A DNA stretch of 64,000 nucleotides from Micromonospora echinospora (lineage in GTDB: Bacteria; Actinomycetota; Actinomycetes; Mycobacteriales; Micromonosporaceae): contig NZ_LT607413.1 in assembly GCF_900091495.1 (NCBI RefSeq), positions 6,339,001 to 6,403,000 on the forward strand, given 5' to 3'. This document shows, piece by piece, positions 24,804 through 33,796 of this stretch (position 1 is its first letter; each line of letters starts with the position of its first letter). The position numbers and the translations under genes are program-made. Under the pieces are notes generated by a model. The model had not been told where the DNA came from. It saw nothing but the letters and a program-made list of their open reading frames with translations, and did not search any database.

Positions 24804-27029
24804 ATGGGACACCTCCGCCGCGGCGGCGCGTGCAGCGCCGTACTCGGGCTCGTTCTCGCGGCCACCGCGTCCGCGCCGGCACTCGCCGACCCGGACCGCC
24901 CGCCCCGCTACGACAATCCACTCTCCGCCTCCTTCGCCGACACCTTCGCCGACCCGGTCGTCGTCCGGGGACCCGACGGCCTCTGGTACGCCTACGGCAC
25001 CACCGACCCCCTCCGGGAGGGCGAGAAGCAGTTCCACGGCATCCCCATGGCGCGCTCGTCCGACCTGGTCCAATGGACGTACGTCGGGGACGCGTTCACC
25101 CCCGGCCAGCGCCCCTCGTACGCCGCGGAGGGGGCCGGGTTCTGGGCCCCCGACGTGCGCTGGGTCGACGGCCGCTGGGTCATGTACGTGACCGTCACCG
25201 ACACCACCGTCTCCCCGGACGGGGGCGACTTCGCCGTCGGGGCGGCGACCGCTCCCACCCCGACCGGCCCGTGGACCTTCGTCGACGAGCCGGTCGTCGC
25301 CCCCCGACCCGGTGGTGGCGGCGGCTGGCTGTGGACCATCGACCCGAGCCAGTTCACCGACGTCGACGGGACCCCCTACCTCTACTACGGCAGCTACTAC
25401 GGCGGCGTCTCGGTCACCGAGCTCTCCCCTGACGGGCTGCGCGCCGTCGGAGAGTCGACCCTGGTGGCGATCGACAACAAGTTCGAGGGCAGCTACGTGC
25501 TGCGCCACGACGACTGGTACTACCTCTTCGCCTCCACCGCCAACTGCTGCGCCGGACCGGCCACCGGCTACTCCGTCCACGTCGGTCGGTCCAGGAGTCC
25601 ACGTGGGCCGTTCGTTGACCGCGACGGGCTGGCGTTGACCGCCTCCCGGGCCGGCGGCACACCCGTGCTGACCCAGAACGGCAACCGCTGGATCGGCGTC
25701 GGCCACAACGGGTTCCTCACCGACCTGTCCGGTCAGGACTGGATCGTCTACCACGGCATCGACCGGGCCGACCCGTACCTGGACGAGCCGTTCGGCATCA
25801 ACGAGCGACCGATGCTGATCGACCGGCTCGACTGGGTCGACGGCTGGCCGGTGGTGAACGCGGGCGCGGGGCCCTCCGACGGCGACCGGCCCGCCCCGGT
25901 CACCACCGGGCGGGTCGACGATCGCTTCCACGACGGCGCCCTCGCCGGCTGGCGGCGCGACGGCGACTGGCGGGTCACCGACGGGCGGCTGCGTGGCACC
26001 GGCACGCTGACCAGCCGGACGACCATCGGCGGGGACCTTCGCGTCGAGGTGGACCTGCGTCCGTACGAGGCCCGCACCGCGGGTGTCACCCTGGGCGACC
26101 GGATCGAGGTCCGGGTCGACGTGGCCGGTGGTCACCTGGTGGCCCGAGACGGCCGACGGACGGCGACCGCACCGCTGCCGGCCGGCTTCGTCCCCGGTCA
26201 CCGGCACCACCTGGCCGTCGAGGTACGCGGCGACCGACTGGTCGCCGAGCTGAGCCCGGCCCGGCTGGGCGACCAGTTCGCCGTGGTGACCCTGCGCCTG
26301 GACCGCCCGCCGGCCGGCCGCCTTGGCCTGGCCGCCGAGGGCGGCGTGGCCGAGTTCGACAACGCCAGCGTGGCCCGCCTGCACCAGCCGGTACGGCGGA
26401 CCGTGCCGGCGCCCCGCACCGGTGGGCTGCTGCCCCGCTTCTCCGACGAGTTCGACGGCGGCCTCGACGCAGACTGGCAGTGGGTCCGGCCGGACCCGGC
26501 GGTCACCGTCACCGACGGCGCGCTGCGCTGGCCGGTGCGCTCGGCGGACCTCACCGGCACCGGCAACACCGCCGGGGTGCTGCTGCGCGACGCGCCGACC
26601 GGCGACTACGTCGTCGAGACGAAGGTGACCCTCGACCTGGGCGAGGAGACGGTCCGCAACTACCAGCAGGCCGGCCTGGTGGCGTACGTCGACGACGACC
26701 GGTTTGCCCGGCTGAGCCAGGTGGCGATCTGGAACACCCGGCAGGTCGAGTACGGCTACGAGCTGCCCTTCGCCGGCCAGCCGGTGTACGGCGGGAACAT
26801 CGTCGGCACCCCGGCCACCACCACCTGGCTGCGGCTGGCGCACCGGGTCGACCCGGCCACCGGCGAGCACGAGTTCCGGGCCGGGTCCAGCCGGGACGGG
26901 CGTACCTGGACCTGGGGTGGCGTCTGGACCTTCCCGGCCGACACCACTCCCCGGATCGGCCTGGTCGCGCACGGCGGAGCCGAGCCGGCGGTCACCGCGC
27001 ACTTCGACTACCTGCGCTTCTACCGGTAG
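24804..27029 (+). CDS. Secreted GH43 family glycosidase with C-terminal ConA-like domains
   Basis: 741 residues. Signal peptide: CSAVLGLVLAATASAPALA. The five-bladed GH43 domain (about 36-360) shows the three acidic residues in their usual settings: D50 in TFADPVVVRG (base), D180 in WTIDPSQF (pKa modulator) and E228 in KFEGSYVLRH (acid). Two beta-sandwich regions follow (about 385-565 and 575-741); the last resembles the DUF1349/beta-xylosidase C-terminal lectin-like fold. It probably cleaves arabinose or xylose side chains of plant polysaccharides; the exact substrate is open. The ATG at 24804 has AAGGCAGG upstream. A palindromic LacI-type operator lies 60-85 bp upstream. Confidence 0.88.
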   Translation: MGHLRRGGACSAVLGLVLAATASAPALADPDRPPRYDNPLSASFADTFADPVVVRGPDGLWYAYGTTDPLREGEKQFHGIPMARSSDLVQWTYVGDAFTPGQRPSYAAEGAGFWAPDVRWVDGRWVMYVTVTDTTVSPDGGDFAVGAATAPTPTGPWTFVDEPVVAPRPGGGGGWLWTIDPSQFTDVDGTPYLYYGSYYGGVSVTELSPDGLRAVGESTLVAIDNKFEGSYVLRHDDWYYLFASTANCCAGPATGYSVHVGRSRSPRGPFVDRDGLALTASRAGGTPVLTQNGNRWIGVGHNGFLTDLSGQDWIVYHGIDRADPYLDEPFGINERPMLIDRLDWVDGWPVVNAGAGPSDGDRPAPVTTGRVDDRFHDGALAGWRRDGDWRVTDGRLRGTGTLTSRTTIGGDLRVEVDLRPYEARTAGVTLGDRIEVRVDVAGGHLVARDGRRTATAPLPAGFVPGHRHHLAVEVRGDRLVAELSPARLGDQFAVVTLRLDRPPAGRLGLAAEGGVAEFDNASVARLHQPVRRTVPAPRTGGLLPRFSDEFDGGLDADWQWVRPDPAVTVTDGALRWPVRSADLTGTGNTAGVLLRDAPTGDYVVETKVTLDLGEETVRNYQQAGLVAYVDDDRFARLSQVAIWNTRQVEYGYELPFAGQPVYGGNIVGTPATTTWLRLAHRVDPATGEHEFRAGSSRDGRTWTWGGVWTFPADTTPRIGLVAHGGAEPAVTAHFDYLRFYR

Positions 27030-27108
27030 TCGCGGAGACGGACGGTCCACGGGGTGCGGCGTCGGACCGTCCAGCCGGGCCCCCTGCCCAGCCGGGCGGG
27101 GGGCTCGG

Positions 27109-27681
27109 TCACGAACCGGGGCCGGTCGACCCGTCGCGCGTCCGGCCCAGGGCGCTCGCCCGACGACGGGCACCGCCCAGCGGGGTGACCGTCCGGTCGG
27201 CGCCGTCGTAGCTTCGGGCGGCGACGAACGCGCCGGCGGGTCGGTCGACGGCGGCCACCGCGCGGGCCCGCCGGCGGTCGGCGTCCCGGAAACGCAGCGC
27301 CAGGCTCAGGTGCGGAACCCAGCGGCCCGGCTCGTGCCAGGGCAGCCGCCCCTCGGCGCCGGCGAGGACGTCCCAGACGGCGGCGTGCAGCGTGGTAAGC
27401 GCGGGTGACGGCTGGAGCAGCCAGACCAGCGGGGCGCTGCCGTCCAGGACGGCGATCCGGTCCAGCCGCACCGGCAGGGGCAGAGCGGCGTCGACCAGGT
27501 CGGCGAGGCGCTCCTGCGCCCCGGGCGGGAACTCCTCGACCGAGGCCAGCGTCAGGTGCGGGCGGTTGGTCGGGTGGGTGTTCCGGGCCAGGCTGGGCAG
27601 ACCGGCCTCGGCGAGCCGGTGCCACGCGTCCCGGACCGCGTTCTCCAACGGTGGGGAGCAGAGCAACTCGACGGTCCGCAC
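27109..27681 (-). CDS. 2'-5' RNA ligase family protein (2H phosphoesterase)
   Basis: 190 residues with the two H-x-[ST]-x motifs that define the 2H superfamily: HLTL in NRPHLTLASVEEF and HLSL in WVPHLSLALRF, about 80 residues apart as expected for the two-lobed fold. Relatives hydrolyse cyclic phosphodiesters on RNA or nucleotides. The C-terminal 30 residues are a basic tail outside the fold. The gene stands alone, tail to tail with the GH43 gene. The substrate is unknown. Confidence 0.85.
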   Translation of the reverse strand: MRTVELLCSPPLENAVRDAWHRLAEAGLPSLARNTHPTNRPHLTLASVEEFPPGAQERLADLVDAALPLPVRLDRIAVLDGSAPLVWLLQPSPALTTLHAAVWDVLAGAEGRLPWHEPGRWVPHLSLALRFRDADRRRARAVAAVDRPAGAFVAARSYDGADRTVTPLGGARRRASALGRTRDGSTGPGS

Positions 27682-27726
27682 GCCGCCCAGGCTAAACCGC
27701 CTGCGGCCGGTGCACTGGCGCGGGAG

Positions 27727-27781
27727 GCGGTTGCCGGGGACCCCTGCTCATCATTTTCGCCCGGCAAGGTGCCCCTGCAAT
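27727..27781. repeat. Dispersed palindromic repeat, degenerate copy 3
   Basis: Contains CCGGGGACCCCTGCT and GGCAAGGTGCCCCTGCAA, which resemble the GGGGACCCCTGCT and CTGCAAGGG segments of the full repeat at 48272-48352, but without the long perfect stem. It lies between the response-regulator stop and the 2H phosphoesterase start. Confidence 0.4.
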
Positions 27782-27819
27782 CACGCATCACCACCGTGGC
27801 GGTCCTGGTGCGGCGACGC

Positions 27820-28425
27820 TCAGAGCCAGCCGTTGTCCCGGGCCGCGCGCACCGCCTCGGCGCGGCTGGCCGCCCCGAGCTTCTGCACGGCCGAGGCGAG
27901 GTAGTTGCGCACCGTGCCGCTGGACAGGTGCGCGCGGCGGGCGATCACCGCGACCGGTGCGCCGTACTCGGCCAGCCGCAGCGTCTCCAACTCCCGTGGC
28001 GTCAGTGGGCACGGCGGGATGCTCAACGCGTCGGCGGCCAGCGCCGGGTCGACGTACCGGCCACCGGCGCGCACCCGTCGGATCACGTCGGCCAGCGCGC
28101 CGGCCGGCGAGCCCTTGGGCAGGAAGCCCCGCGCCCCGGCGGCGAGCGCGCGGGCCAGGTGCGCGGGCCGACCCCGGCCGGTGAGGATCACCACCGCGCA
28201 GTCGGGCAGCACCCGGGCCAGTTCGGCGGTGACGCCGAACCCGTCCAGGTTGGGCATCTCCAGGTCGACCACGGCCACGTCGGGGCGGTGGGCCAGGGCG
28301 GCGGTCACCGCGGCGGGCCCGTCGGCGGCCTGCGCCACCACCGTCAGGTCCGGTTCCAGGTCCAGCAGGGCGCCGAGGGCCGCCCGGATCAGCTCCTCGT
28401 CGTCGGCGAGCAGGACGCGGATCAT
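27820..28425 (-). CDS. NarL/DesR-type response regulator
   Basis: 201 residues. The receiver domain (1-120) has the acidic pair D8-D9 in LLADDEELI, the phospho-acceptor D54 in VVDLEMPNLDGFG, T in ILTGRG and K in GFLPKGSP. The LuxR-type HTH (about 140-200) reads LTPRELETLRLAEYG, then VAVIARRAHLSSGTVRNYLA and SAVQKLGAASRAEA. Its ATG overlaps the stop codon of the sensor kinase (ATGA), so the pair is translationally coupled. The likely target is the divergent membrane-protein gene beyond the kinase, though no operator could be identified. Confidence 0.93.
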   Translation of the reverse strand: MIRVLLADDEELIRAALGALLDLEPDLTVVAQAADGPAAVTAALAHRPDVAVVDLEMPNLDGFGVTAELARVLPDCAVVILTGRGRPAHLARALAAGARGFLPKGSPAGALADVIRRVRAGGRYVDPALAADALSIPPCPLTPRELETLRLAEYGAPVAVIARRAHLSSGTVRNYLASAVQKLGAASRAEAVRAARDNGWL

Positions 28426-29603
28426 GCGGCTGCTGGTTCCCGGTCGCCTACCGCCCCGGCCGGCACGGTCGCCTCGACGGTGAAGACGTCGCCGTCACGC
28501 CGGACGGCGAGCACGCCGCCGACCGCGGCCAGCCGTTCGGCCAGGCCGTCCAGGCCGTGGCGGCGGTCGCCCGGGCCGGCCGCCGGGGCCCCGTCGTTGG
28601 CGACGGTCATCCGGGCCATCTCCTCCTCCAGGCTGACCTCGATCCGGCACCAGCCGGCCCGGCTGTGCCGCAGCACGTTGGTGCTCGCCTCCCGCAGCAC
28701 CGCCGCGAACTGGGCCGACGCCCCCGCCGACAGGTCACCGTCGGGCAGGAGCACGGTGGACCGTACGCCACAGGACCGGAGCACCTGCCCGACGGCGGCG
28801 GCCTGGTCGGCGAGGTCGACCCGCCGGTACCCGTGCACGGCGTCGCGGAGCTCGTCCAGGGCGGTCGCGGCCAGCCGGCGTACCTCGTCGGCCTCCCGTC
28901 CGGCGCGCTCGGCGTCCACCGGGGCGAGCCGGGCGGCGAGTTCGGCCTTCAGGGCGATGACGGTCAACGCGTGCCCGAGCACGTCGTGCACGTCCCGGGC
29001 GAACCGCAGGCGTTCCTCGGCGGCGGCCAACCGGGCCCGCGCCTCCTGCCCCTGTTTGGCCTGCACCAGCAGGTCCCAGAACCACACCTGACAACCGTTG
29101 ATGGCGGCGATACCGAGACCGATGCCACCGGCGATGACCAGGTGCTTCGTCATGGACCCGCCGGTCGACGCGGCCACCGCCGCCGCGACGGCCACCGTCC
29201 CGGCCGTGACGGGCAGCACCGCGCGTACCGGGCCGAGCAGCGGGGCGGTGCCGACGATGGTCGCGCCCAGCCACGCCCAACTCGGCCAGACGCCGGCCGC
29301 CAGCGGCGCCACCAGCGGCACGCTCAGCACCGCCGCGCCGACGAAGGCGAACCGGCGGCGACGACGGGTCCGGTCGTCCAGCCACGGAGTCACCGCCGCG
29401 TGCACCGCGGCCCCCTGGGTGACGGCGAACAGGACGATCCCGAGCACGCCGGCGGCCGCGCGGATCGGGTCGGGCTCCCGGAGCAGGCCGATCAGGGGAA
29501 GGAAGAGGGTCCCCCACAGGCCGCTGGCCAGGGACACCAGTGTGGTCGCCCGGGCCGGGCGCAGCCAGCGGTCCGGATCCGGGGCGGCGGGGGTAATCGG
29601 CAC
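28422..29603 (-). CDS. Sensor histidine kinase (HisKA_3, NarL partner type)
   Basis: 393 residues. The N-terminal half has five to six transmembrane helices with almost no extracytoplasmic loop, the DesK-like intramembrane-sensing layout. The dimerisation and phospho-acceptor motif is RFARDVHDVLGHALTVIALK, with the His after Asp-Val. The ATPase domain has LREASTNVLRHSRA (N box) and RRHGLDGLAERLAAVGG (G box). The GTG at 29603 (VPITPAAPDPDRWL) gives the membrane domain a normal start. Its stop overlaps the response regulator start. It may sense membrane state or a lipophilic antibiotic; that is family-level inference. Confidence 0.9.
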   Translation of the reverse strand: MPITPAAPDPDRWLRPARATTLVSLASGLWGTLFLPLIGLLREPDPIRAAAGVLGIVLFAVTQGAAVHAAVTPWLDDRTRRRRRFAFVGAAVLSVPLVAPLAAGVWPSWAWLGATIVGTAPLLGPVRAVLPVTAGTVAVAAAVAASTGGSMTKHLVIAGGIGLGIAAINGCQVWFWDLLVQAKQGQEARARLAAAEERLRFARDVHDVLGHALTVIALKAELAARLAPVDAERAGREADEVRRLAATALDELRDAVHGYRRVDLADQAAAVGQVLRSCGVRSTVLLPDGDLSAGASAQFAAVLREASTNVLRHSRAGWCRIEVSLEEEMARMTVANDGAPAAGPGDRRHGLDGLAERLAAVGGVLAVRRDGDVFTVEATVPAGAVGDREPAAA

Positions 29604-29735
29604 GGCCCCGATGTTAGGAGAATGCCGCGCCGGCCGTCCGACCCGGAACGCACGGGTACGCCGGGCGTTTCGCACAGCCGACCGGTGACACCGCGCGGAT
29701 GGGTTCCGGGACCGGTTGGGCCGCAGGCTCGACCC

Positions 29736-30599
29736 ATGACCGAAACGACGACTGCGACGGCCCCCACGACGATCGGAACGCCCTCGGTGTCCGAGCCGGT
29801 GGCGGGTCGACGCCGGCTGCTCCGACCCGTACTGGAGATGCTCGCCGCCATGGTGGCGGGGATGCTGCTCCTCGACCCGGTCTGGGCGCTGGCCGCCGAC
29901 GGCCTGGGCCGGCCCGGCCTGCTCGACCGGCCCGAGGTGGACGTCGGCGTGATGGCCGTGGACATGGCGGTCGGGATGACGGTGTGGATGCGGTACCGGG
30001 GGCACCCGTGGTCCGGGGTGGGCGAGATGGTCGCCGCGATGCTGCTGCCGCTGGCGCTGCTGGCCGTACCGTGGTGGGCCGGCCTGATCGACGCGGACGC
30101 CCTGACCCTCGGCGCGCATCTGCTGATGGTGCCGGCGACGGTCGTGGTGGTGTGGCGGCGGCCGGACGACCACGTCCACGCGGCCGGCCCGGCCCCGGCG
30201 GCGGGTCCGCTGGGTGGGCTGCTGCGACGCCGCTGGCCGACCCTGCTGGCCCTGCTCATGACGGTCGACATGGTGTTCGCGCCGTTCGTGCCAGATCCGT
30301 GGTTCCTGGTGGCACTGCCGGCGGGCTACCTGCTGATCGGCGCGTACCGGCGGCGGCTGGGTGACCGGCGGGTGCTCGCCGCGCAGGTGGCCGGGGCGCT
30401 CGGCATGATCGGCCTGGTGGTGGTCGCGGCGACCGCCGCCGAGCCGCTCGCCACCTGGCTGGTGGCGGCCGGCTGGTTGGCCCACGCGGCGTGGGACGTC
30501 GTGCACCACCGTCTGGACCGGGTGGTGCCGCGTGGGTACGCCGAGTGGTGCGCCGTGTTCGACACCGGTGTCGGAATCGCGGTGCTGCTGACCCTCTGA
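29736..30599 (+). CDS. Polytopic membrane protein of unknown function
   Basis: 287 residues with about seven hydrophobic helices, for example VLEMLAAMVAGMLLLDPVWAL, MVAAMLLPLALLAVPWW, LLMVPATVVVVW and VLAAQVAGALGMIGLVVVAA. There is a histidine-containing loop (WRRPDDHVHAAG) and a conserved-looking WLAHAAWDVVHHRLDRVVPRG near the end. I do not recognise a named family. It is divergent from the two-component system (133 bases between starts), which suggests it is its regulated target. The ATG at 29736 follows GGGCCGCAGG weakly. Confidence 0.7.
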   Translation: MTETTTATAPTTIGTPSVSEPVAGRRRLLRPVLEMLAAMVAGMLLLDPVWALAADGLGRPGLLDRPEVDVGVMAVDMAVGMTVWMRYRGHPWSGVGEMVAAMLLPLALLAVPWWAGLIDADALTLGAHLLMVPATVVVVWRRPDDHVHAAGPAPAAGPLGGLLRRRWPTLLALLMTVDMVFAPFVPDPWFLVALPAGYLLIGAYRRRLGDRRVLAAQVAGALGMIGLVVVAATAAEPLATWLVAAGWLAHAAWDVVHHRLDRVVPRGYAEWCAVFDTGVGIAVLLTL

Positions 30600-30678
30600 G
30601 ACCTTCCCCATCCTGCTGCCAATCGGGGGCGTCCGGACCGTGGCTCGGCGACGACCACGTTCCGGCAGGCAGCGGGAC

Positions 30679-30718
30679 ACCGCTCCCCGTCGACAGACCA
30701 GTCGACGGGGAGCGGTGC
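30679..30718 (+). terminator. Terminator hairpin between convergent genes
   Basis: A 17-bp perfect stem (CACCGCTCCCCGTCGAC and its complement) with a six-base loop AGACCA, followed by CGTTTGTC. It lies between the membrane-protein stop and the end of the convergent surface-protein gene. Confidence 0.8.
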
Positions 30719-30784
30719 GTTTGTCGCTTGCCGACTCGGGGCGAACGTGGTGGCACCATCCGCCCCGATCGCCGTTGCCGGTCG

Positions 30785-33151
30785 TCAGGCCGGTGGGATC
30801 GGCAAGGTGTGGGCGGTGAACTCCGCTGCCGGCGTGGCGGTCCGCAGCCCGGTCGGTACGACCTGCCGCTCGTAGACCCGGGTGGCATCGTTGGCGTTAC
30901 GGAACACGATCATCCAGGACTGTCCGTTGGCCCCGGCAAACGGCGCCACGGTCGGGTCGGTCACCGCCGGGTCGGAGACGTCCGGGTTGACCCGCGCCCA
31001 GTCGCCCCAGGCGCCTGAGCCCTGCGCCGTCTCGAACACCCGGTACACCTCGTTGTCGACACCGCGCACCACGATCGCCGTCCGACCCAAAACCGGATCG
31101 AGAATCGCCGCCGGCGTACCAACAGCGGTCAGGGTGCCGACCGTGTCCCATCCGGACGGCCAGGTGCCATCGAGATTTTGGAGCTTGGTCACGACGGAGC
31201 CGTCCGTCGAGCGGCCGACCACTCGAGTCCGGTAACCGGGATAGACGATCATGCTGGTCGAGCCGGTGACGTTACCGCCGAGGTCGGTGAAGTCCGAGAG
31301 CGTCCCATCGGGGTAGTAGACCGCAGTGTGGAGCACACCGTCATCCGTAGTAGCCGCCATCCGTAGCCCACTGTCGATCCGCGCCACAGTCAACTTGTCG
31401 AAGGTGCTGTACGAATACCACGGCGTGGTGGTCAGGATCTTCCAGGTCGGACTGCTGTCACCTGAGCGGTAATGCCAGATCCGGCCGTCCTCGATGCTGA
31501 ACAGTACGCTCGTGCCATCAGCCTGGACAGCGGCCAGGGGCGGTGACGGCATCGAGCCGCCGAGGCTCGTCCACGGATTCCAGCTTGCCGAACCGGTGGC
31601 GGTCTGGGCCGACCTCCAGATGTTGCTGTCGATGTTCTGCGTCACCACCTCCATCGGCTTGCCGGTCGGCTGATACAGCCCCGGCCGGCCAGTGAAGGCG
31701 TCGTTGCCGGAGATCGTGGTCCACTGGACGCTTCCGTAGTTGTCCGGATCCGTCTGATGTCCGACCCGGACCCGCCCCAGGTTGTCGGTGTACGCGTACT
31801 CGATGGTGCCCGCTGCCGTGCCGGACGGCTGAGTCTGGAGTACCGAGGTGGGCGTGTTCTGTTCGATTGCCACAGTGGGCAGCGGGTCCGCAAACCACCC
31901 CTGCAGATCGGCCAGGATCTGGACCGTTCCCTCACTACCGTTGTGGATAGTAAAAGCGCCACTCCTGACATCCGCAACGACGAAGTAGGAACGCGCCGTC
32001 TGACCTGCCGTGAAATATATGGCGTGGGCTCTGCTGATCATATCCGGGGGATAAAGCGCATCTCCTGGCAACACCTGGAGAGACCCGCTTGCAGTCGGCG
32101 CGGCAACCGTGACGTTGACCGCCGCCGCAGCGATGCCAAGAGTAGGAAGACCGAACGCACCACCGATCCTGAAAGAGGCCCGGCCCCCGCTCGGGATTGA
32201 CGTCCCGCCACCATTGTAGAAATTGGCCAGGCGCACAGCGGACAACGGACGCATTCCCGCACCGGTGCTGGCGCTGCTCCCGAAGTAGCCGTAGGTTGCG
32301 ATGACCACGTGTACGGCGGAGCCACTGTTGGTCAGAGTCACCTGCCCGTCAGACGGGAGCTTCACCGTCATGATCTCGTGGGTCGAGCCCGCAAGGTAGT
32401 TGACCTGCCTCGCCGTACCCGCTTCGTTCGTGGGGGCGATCGTCAGGGTTCCCGCCGTCGTGGCCCCCGTGACCCTGATGTTGGCGACCAGTGCGGAAGC
32501 CCCGGGCGGTATCGCACTGCCGGTCAGAGTGGCGGTGCGGCTCGCCCCGCTGGCAATGGTCCCGGCAGTGGTGCCCTGACCGACATTGGTGTCGACGATA
32601 TATGTGTGCTTTATGGGAACGAAGCCTGCGCCCGTGCTGCCGGTGCTCGTCGTGAAGTAGCCCTGCACGTCAAGCTTGACATGGGTACTGCCCGCGCTGT
32701 TGTGTACCGCGAGCTTGCCGTTGGTGCCGACCTGCACGACGGCCGAGTTGGAAAGGGTCTGCCCAGCCGAGACATTCAGAGACGCTCCGACCGGACGGGT
32801 GGCCCCGTCCGGAAAGACCGTCAGGGCGGTGCTCGCGGTAGGGCCGATCGCGGTGATTTCCACCATCAGCGCACTGACGTTGGACGCCGGTACACCGCCG
32901 ACGCCCAATGCGGTCACCGCCGTGGTGCTCCCGGCGCCCCGCGTTCCGGTGACGCCACCGACACCGCTGCGGGTGTCCAACAGCACTGCGCTGACCGGAA
33001 CGTAGTCTCCGCCCTTACCCGCCGCATCCGCCTGGGCCACACCGGGAGAGGTGAACGGAGCCGACAGTGCGGCCGAGACGCAGAGCAGCGCGCTGGCTGC
33101 GGCCAGCCATGATCGGCCATCCCGTCGTATCACTCTTCGTCGGCTGCCCAA
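30785..33151 (-). CDS. Secreted surface protein with three LDTR-type beta domains and a lectin-like propeller
   Basis: About 788 residues. After a signal peptide (SWLAAASALLCVSAALSAPF) come three related domains of about 120 residues, each starting like YVPVSAVLLDTRSGVGG and ending in DVQGYF, ATYGYF or DLQGWF; such domains recur in secreted actinobacterial proteins but have no firm function. The C-terminal 350 residues are a propeller (GHQTDPDNYGSVQWTTISG, TKLQNLDGTWPSGWDTVG, FETAQGSGAWGDW) like fucose-binding PLL-type lectins. The same propeller ends the protein at 44238. I chose the TTG at 33151 because GGAGG lies nine bases before it; TTG 33187, GTG 33178 and GTG 33133 are alternatives. 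Its base composition looks less GC-rich than the surrounding genes. Confidence 0.78.
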   Translation of the reverse strand: MGSRRRVIRRDGRSWLAAASALLCVSAALSAPFTSPGVAQADAAGKGGDYVPVSAVLLDTRSGVGGVTGTRGAGSTTAVTALGVGGVPASNVSALMVEITAIGPTASTALTVFPDGATRPVGASLNVSAGQTLSNSAVVQVGTNGKLAVHNSAGSTHVKLDVQGYFTTSTGSTGAGFVPIKHTYIVDTNVGQGTTAGTIASGASRTATLTGSAIPPGASALVANIRVTGATTAGTLTIAPTNEAGTARQVNYLAGSTHEIMTVKLPSDGQVTLTNSGSAVHVVIATYGYFGSSASTGAGMRPLSAVRLANFYNGGGTSIPSGGRASFRIGGAFGLPTLGIAAAAVNVTVAAPTASGSLQVLPGDALYPPDMISRAHAIYFTAGQTARSYFVVADVRSGAFTIHNGSEGTVQILADLQGWFADPLPTVAIEQNTPTSVLQTQPSGTAAGTIEYAYTDNLGRVRVGHQTDPDNYGSVQWTTISGNDAFTGRPGLYQPTGKPMEVVTQNIDSNIWRSAQTATGSASWNPWTSLGGSMPSPPLAAVQADGTSVLFSIEDGRIWHYRSGDSSPTWKILTTTPWYSYSTFDKLTVARIDSGLRMAATTDDGVLHTAVYYPDGTLSDFTDLGGNVTGSTSMIVYPGYRTRVVGRSTDGSVVTKLQNLDGTWPSGWDTVGTLTAVGTPAAILDPVLGRTAIVVRGVDNEVYRVFETAQGSGAWGDWARVNPDVSDPAVTDPTVAPFAGANGQSWMIVFRNANDATRVYERQVVPTGLRTATPAAEFTAHTLPIPPA

Positions 33152-33253
33152 CTCATCGAGCCTCCGAGCCGTAGTCACCGGTTCCAACCCCGCATCCCTT
33201 CCATTCGCAACTCTTCCGATTGGCCGTACGCCCTATAAAGGCCGCCAGCCCTG

Positions 33254-33468
33254 TCACAAGGCCTGCAACATATGAGCGACGAAACCCACTGCCGGCCTGG
33301 CGGTCCGCAGCGCAGTCGACACGACCTGCCGTTCGTAAACCGGTGGCACCGATGGCGTTTCGCAACACGATCATCCAAGACTGTCCGTTGGCCCCGGTGA
33401 ACGGCGCGACGGTCGGGCCGGTCGTCGCCGGGTCGGAGACATCCGGACTGACCCGTGCCGGCCACAGG
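33254..33468 (-). pseudogene. Frameshifted duplicate of the propeller C-terminus
   Basis: The minus strand encodes PDVSDPATTGPTVAPFTGA and NGQSWMIVLRNAIGAT, then in another frame VYERQVVSTALRTARPAVGF and VAHMLQAL with a stop at 33254. This matches the last 55-60 residues of the 30785 gene (PDVSDPAVTDPTVAPFAGA, VYERQVVPTGLRTATPAAEF) at high identity, interrupted by a frameshift between the two halves. It has no 5' part. It lies between the immunity gene and the surface-protein gene, the relic of a duplication or of a lost third paralogue. Confidence 0.8.
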
Positions 33469-33505
33469 GATTTGGGAAATGCTGCTGCTTTCCAACGAAA
33501 CCCGA

Positions 33506-33796
33506 TCACTCAACTATGAGTTCGTCGAGCCGATTAACAGCAGCTTTCTCCTCCAGTTCATCTCCAAGCACTTTGAGTCGTTCATAAAAATGCCGCGATA
33601 TAGCAAGTGAATCCTCAAAGATCCAGGAGCAGAGGGTATCGAAAGCCAGCCCTAACTCTCCAACCTGCACCAACTCACGGACATCTGCTCTGACATCACC
33701 CGACGTGATGGGCGACTCGTTAAGCAGGGCCAAAATGTCCGCTTGCGCCTGGCGAAAATCCACTTCTTCACCCAATCGGGAAACCCGTGATGACAC
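33506..33796 (-). CDS. MafI-family immunity protein
   Basis: About 96 residues, small and acidic, with the helical pattern of MafI immunity proteins: QADILALLNESPITSGDVRA, then ELVQVGELGLAFDTLCSWIF and LEEKAAVNRLDEL. It directly follows the EndoU-tipped RHS toxin, the standard place for a cognate antidote, and overlaps its 3' end. MafI proteins protect against MafB toxins of Neisseria, one group of which carries an EndoU nuclease, so the pairing is consistent. The start is uncertain: GTG at 33796 is chosen here, TTG at 33814 or 33775 are alternatives. The gene looks less GC-rich than its surroundings. Confidence 0.8.
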   Translation of the reverse strand: MSSRVSRLGEEVDFRQAQADILALLNESPITSGDVRADVRELVQVGELGLAFDTLCSWIFEDSLAISRHFYERLKVLGDELEEKAAVNRLDELIVE

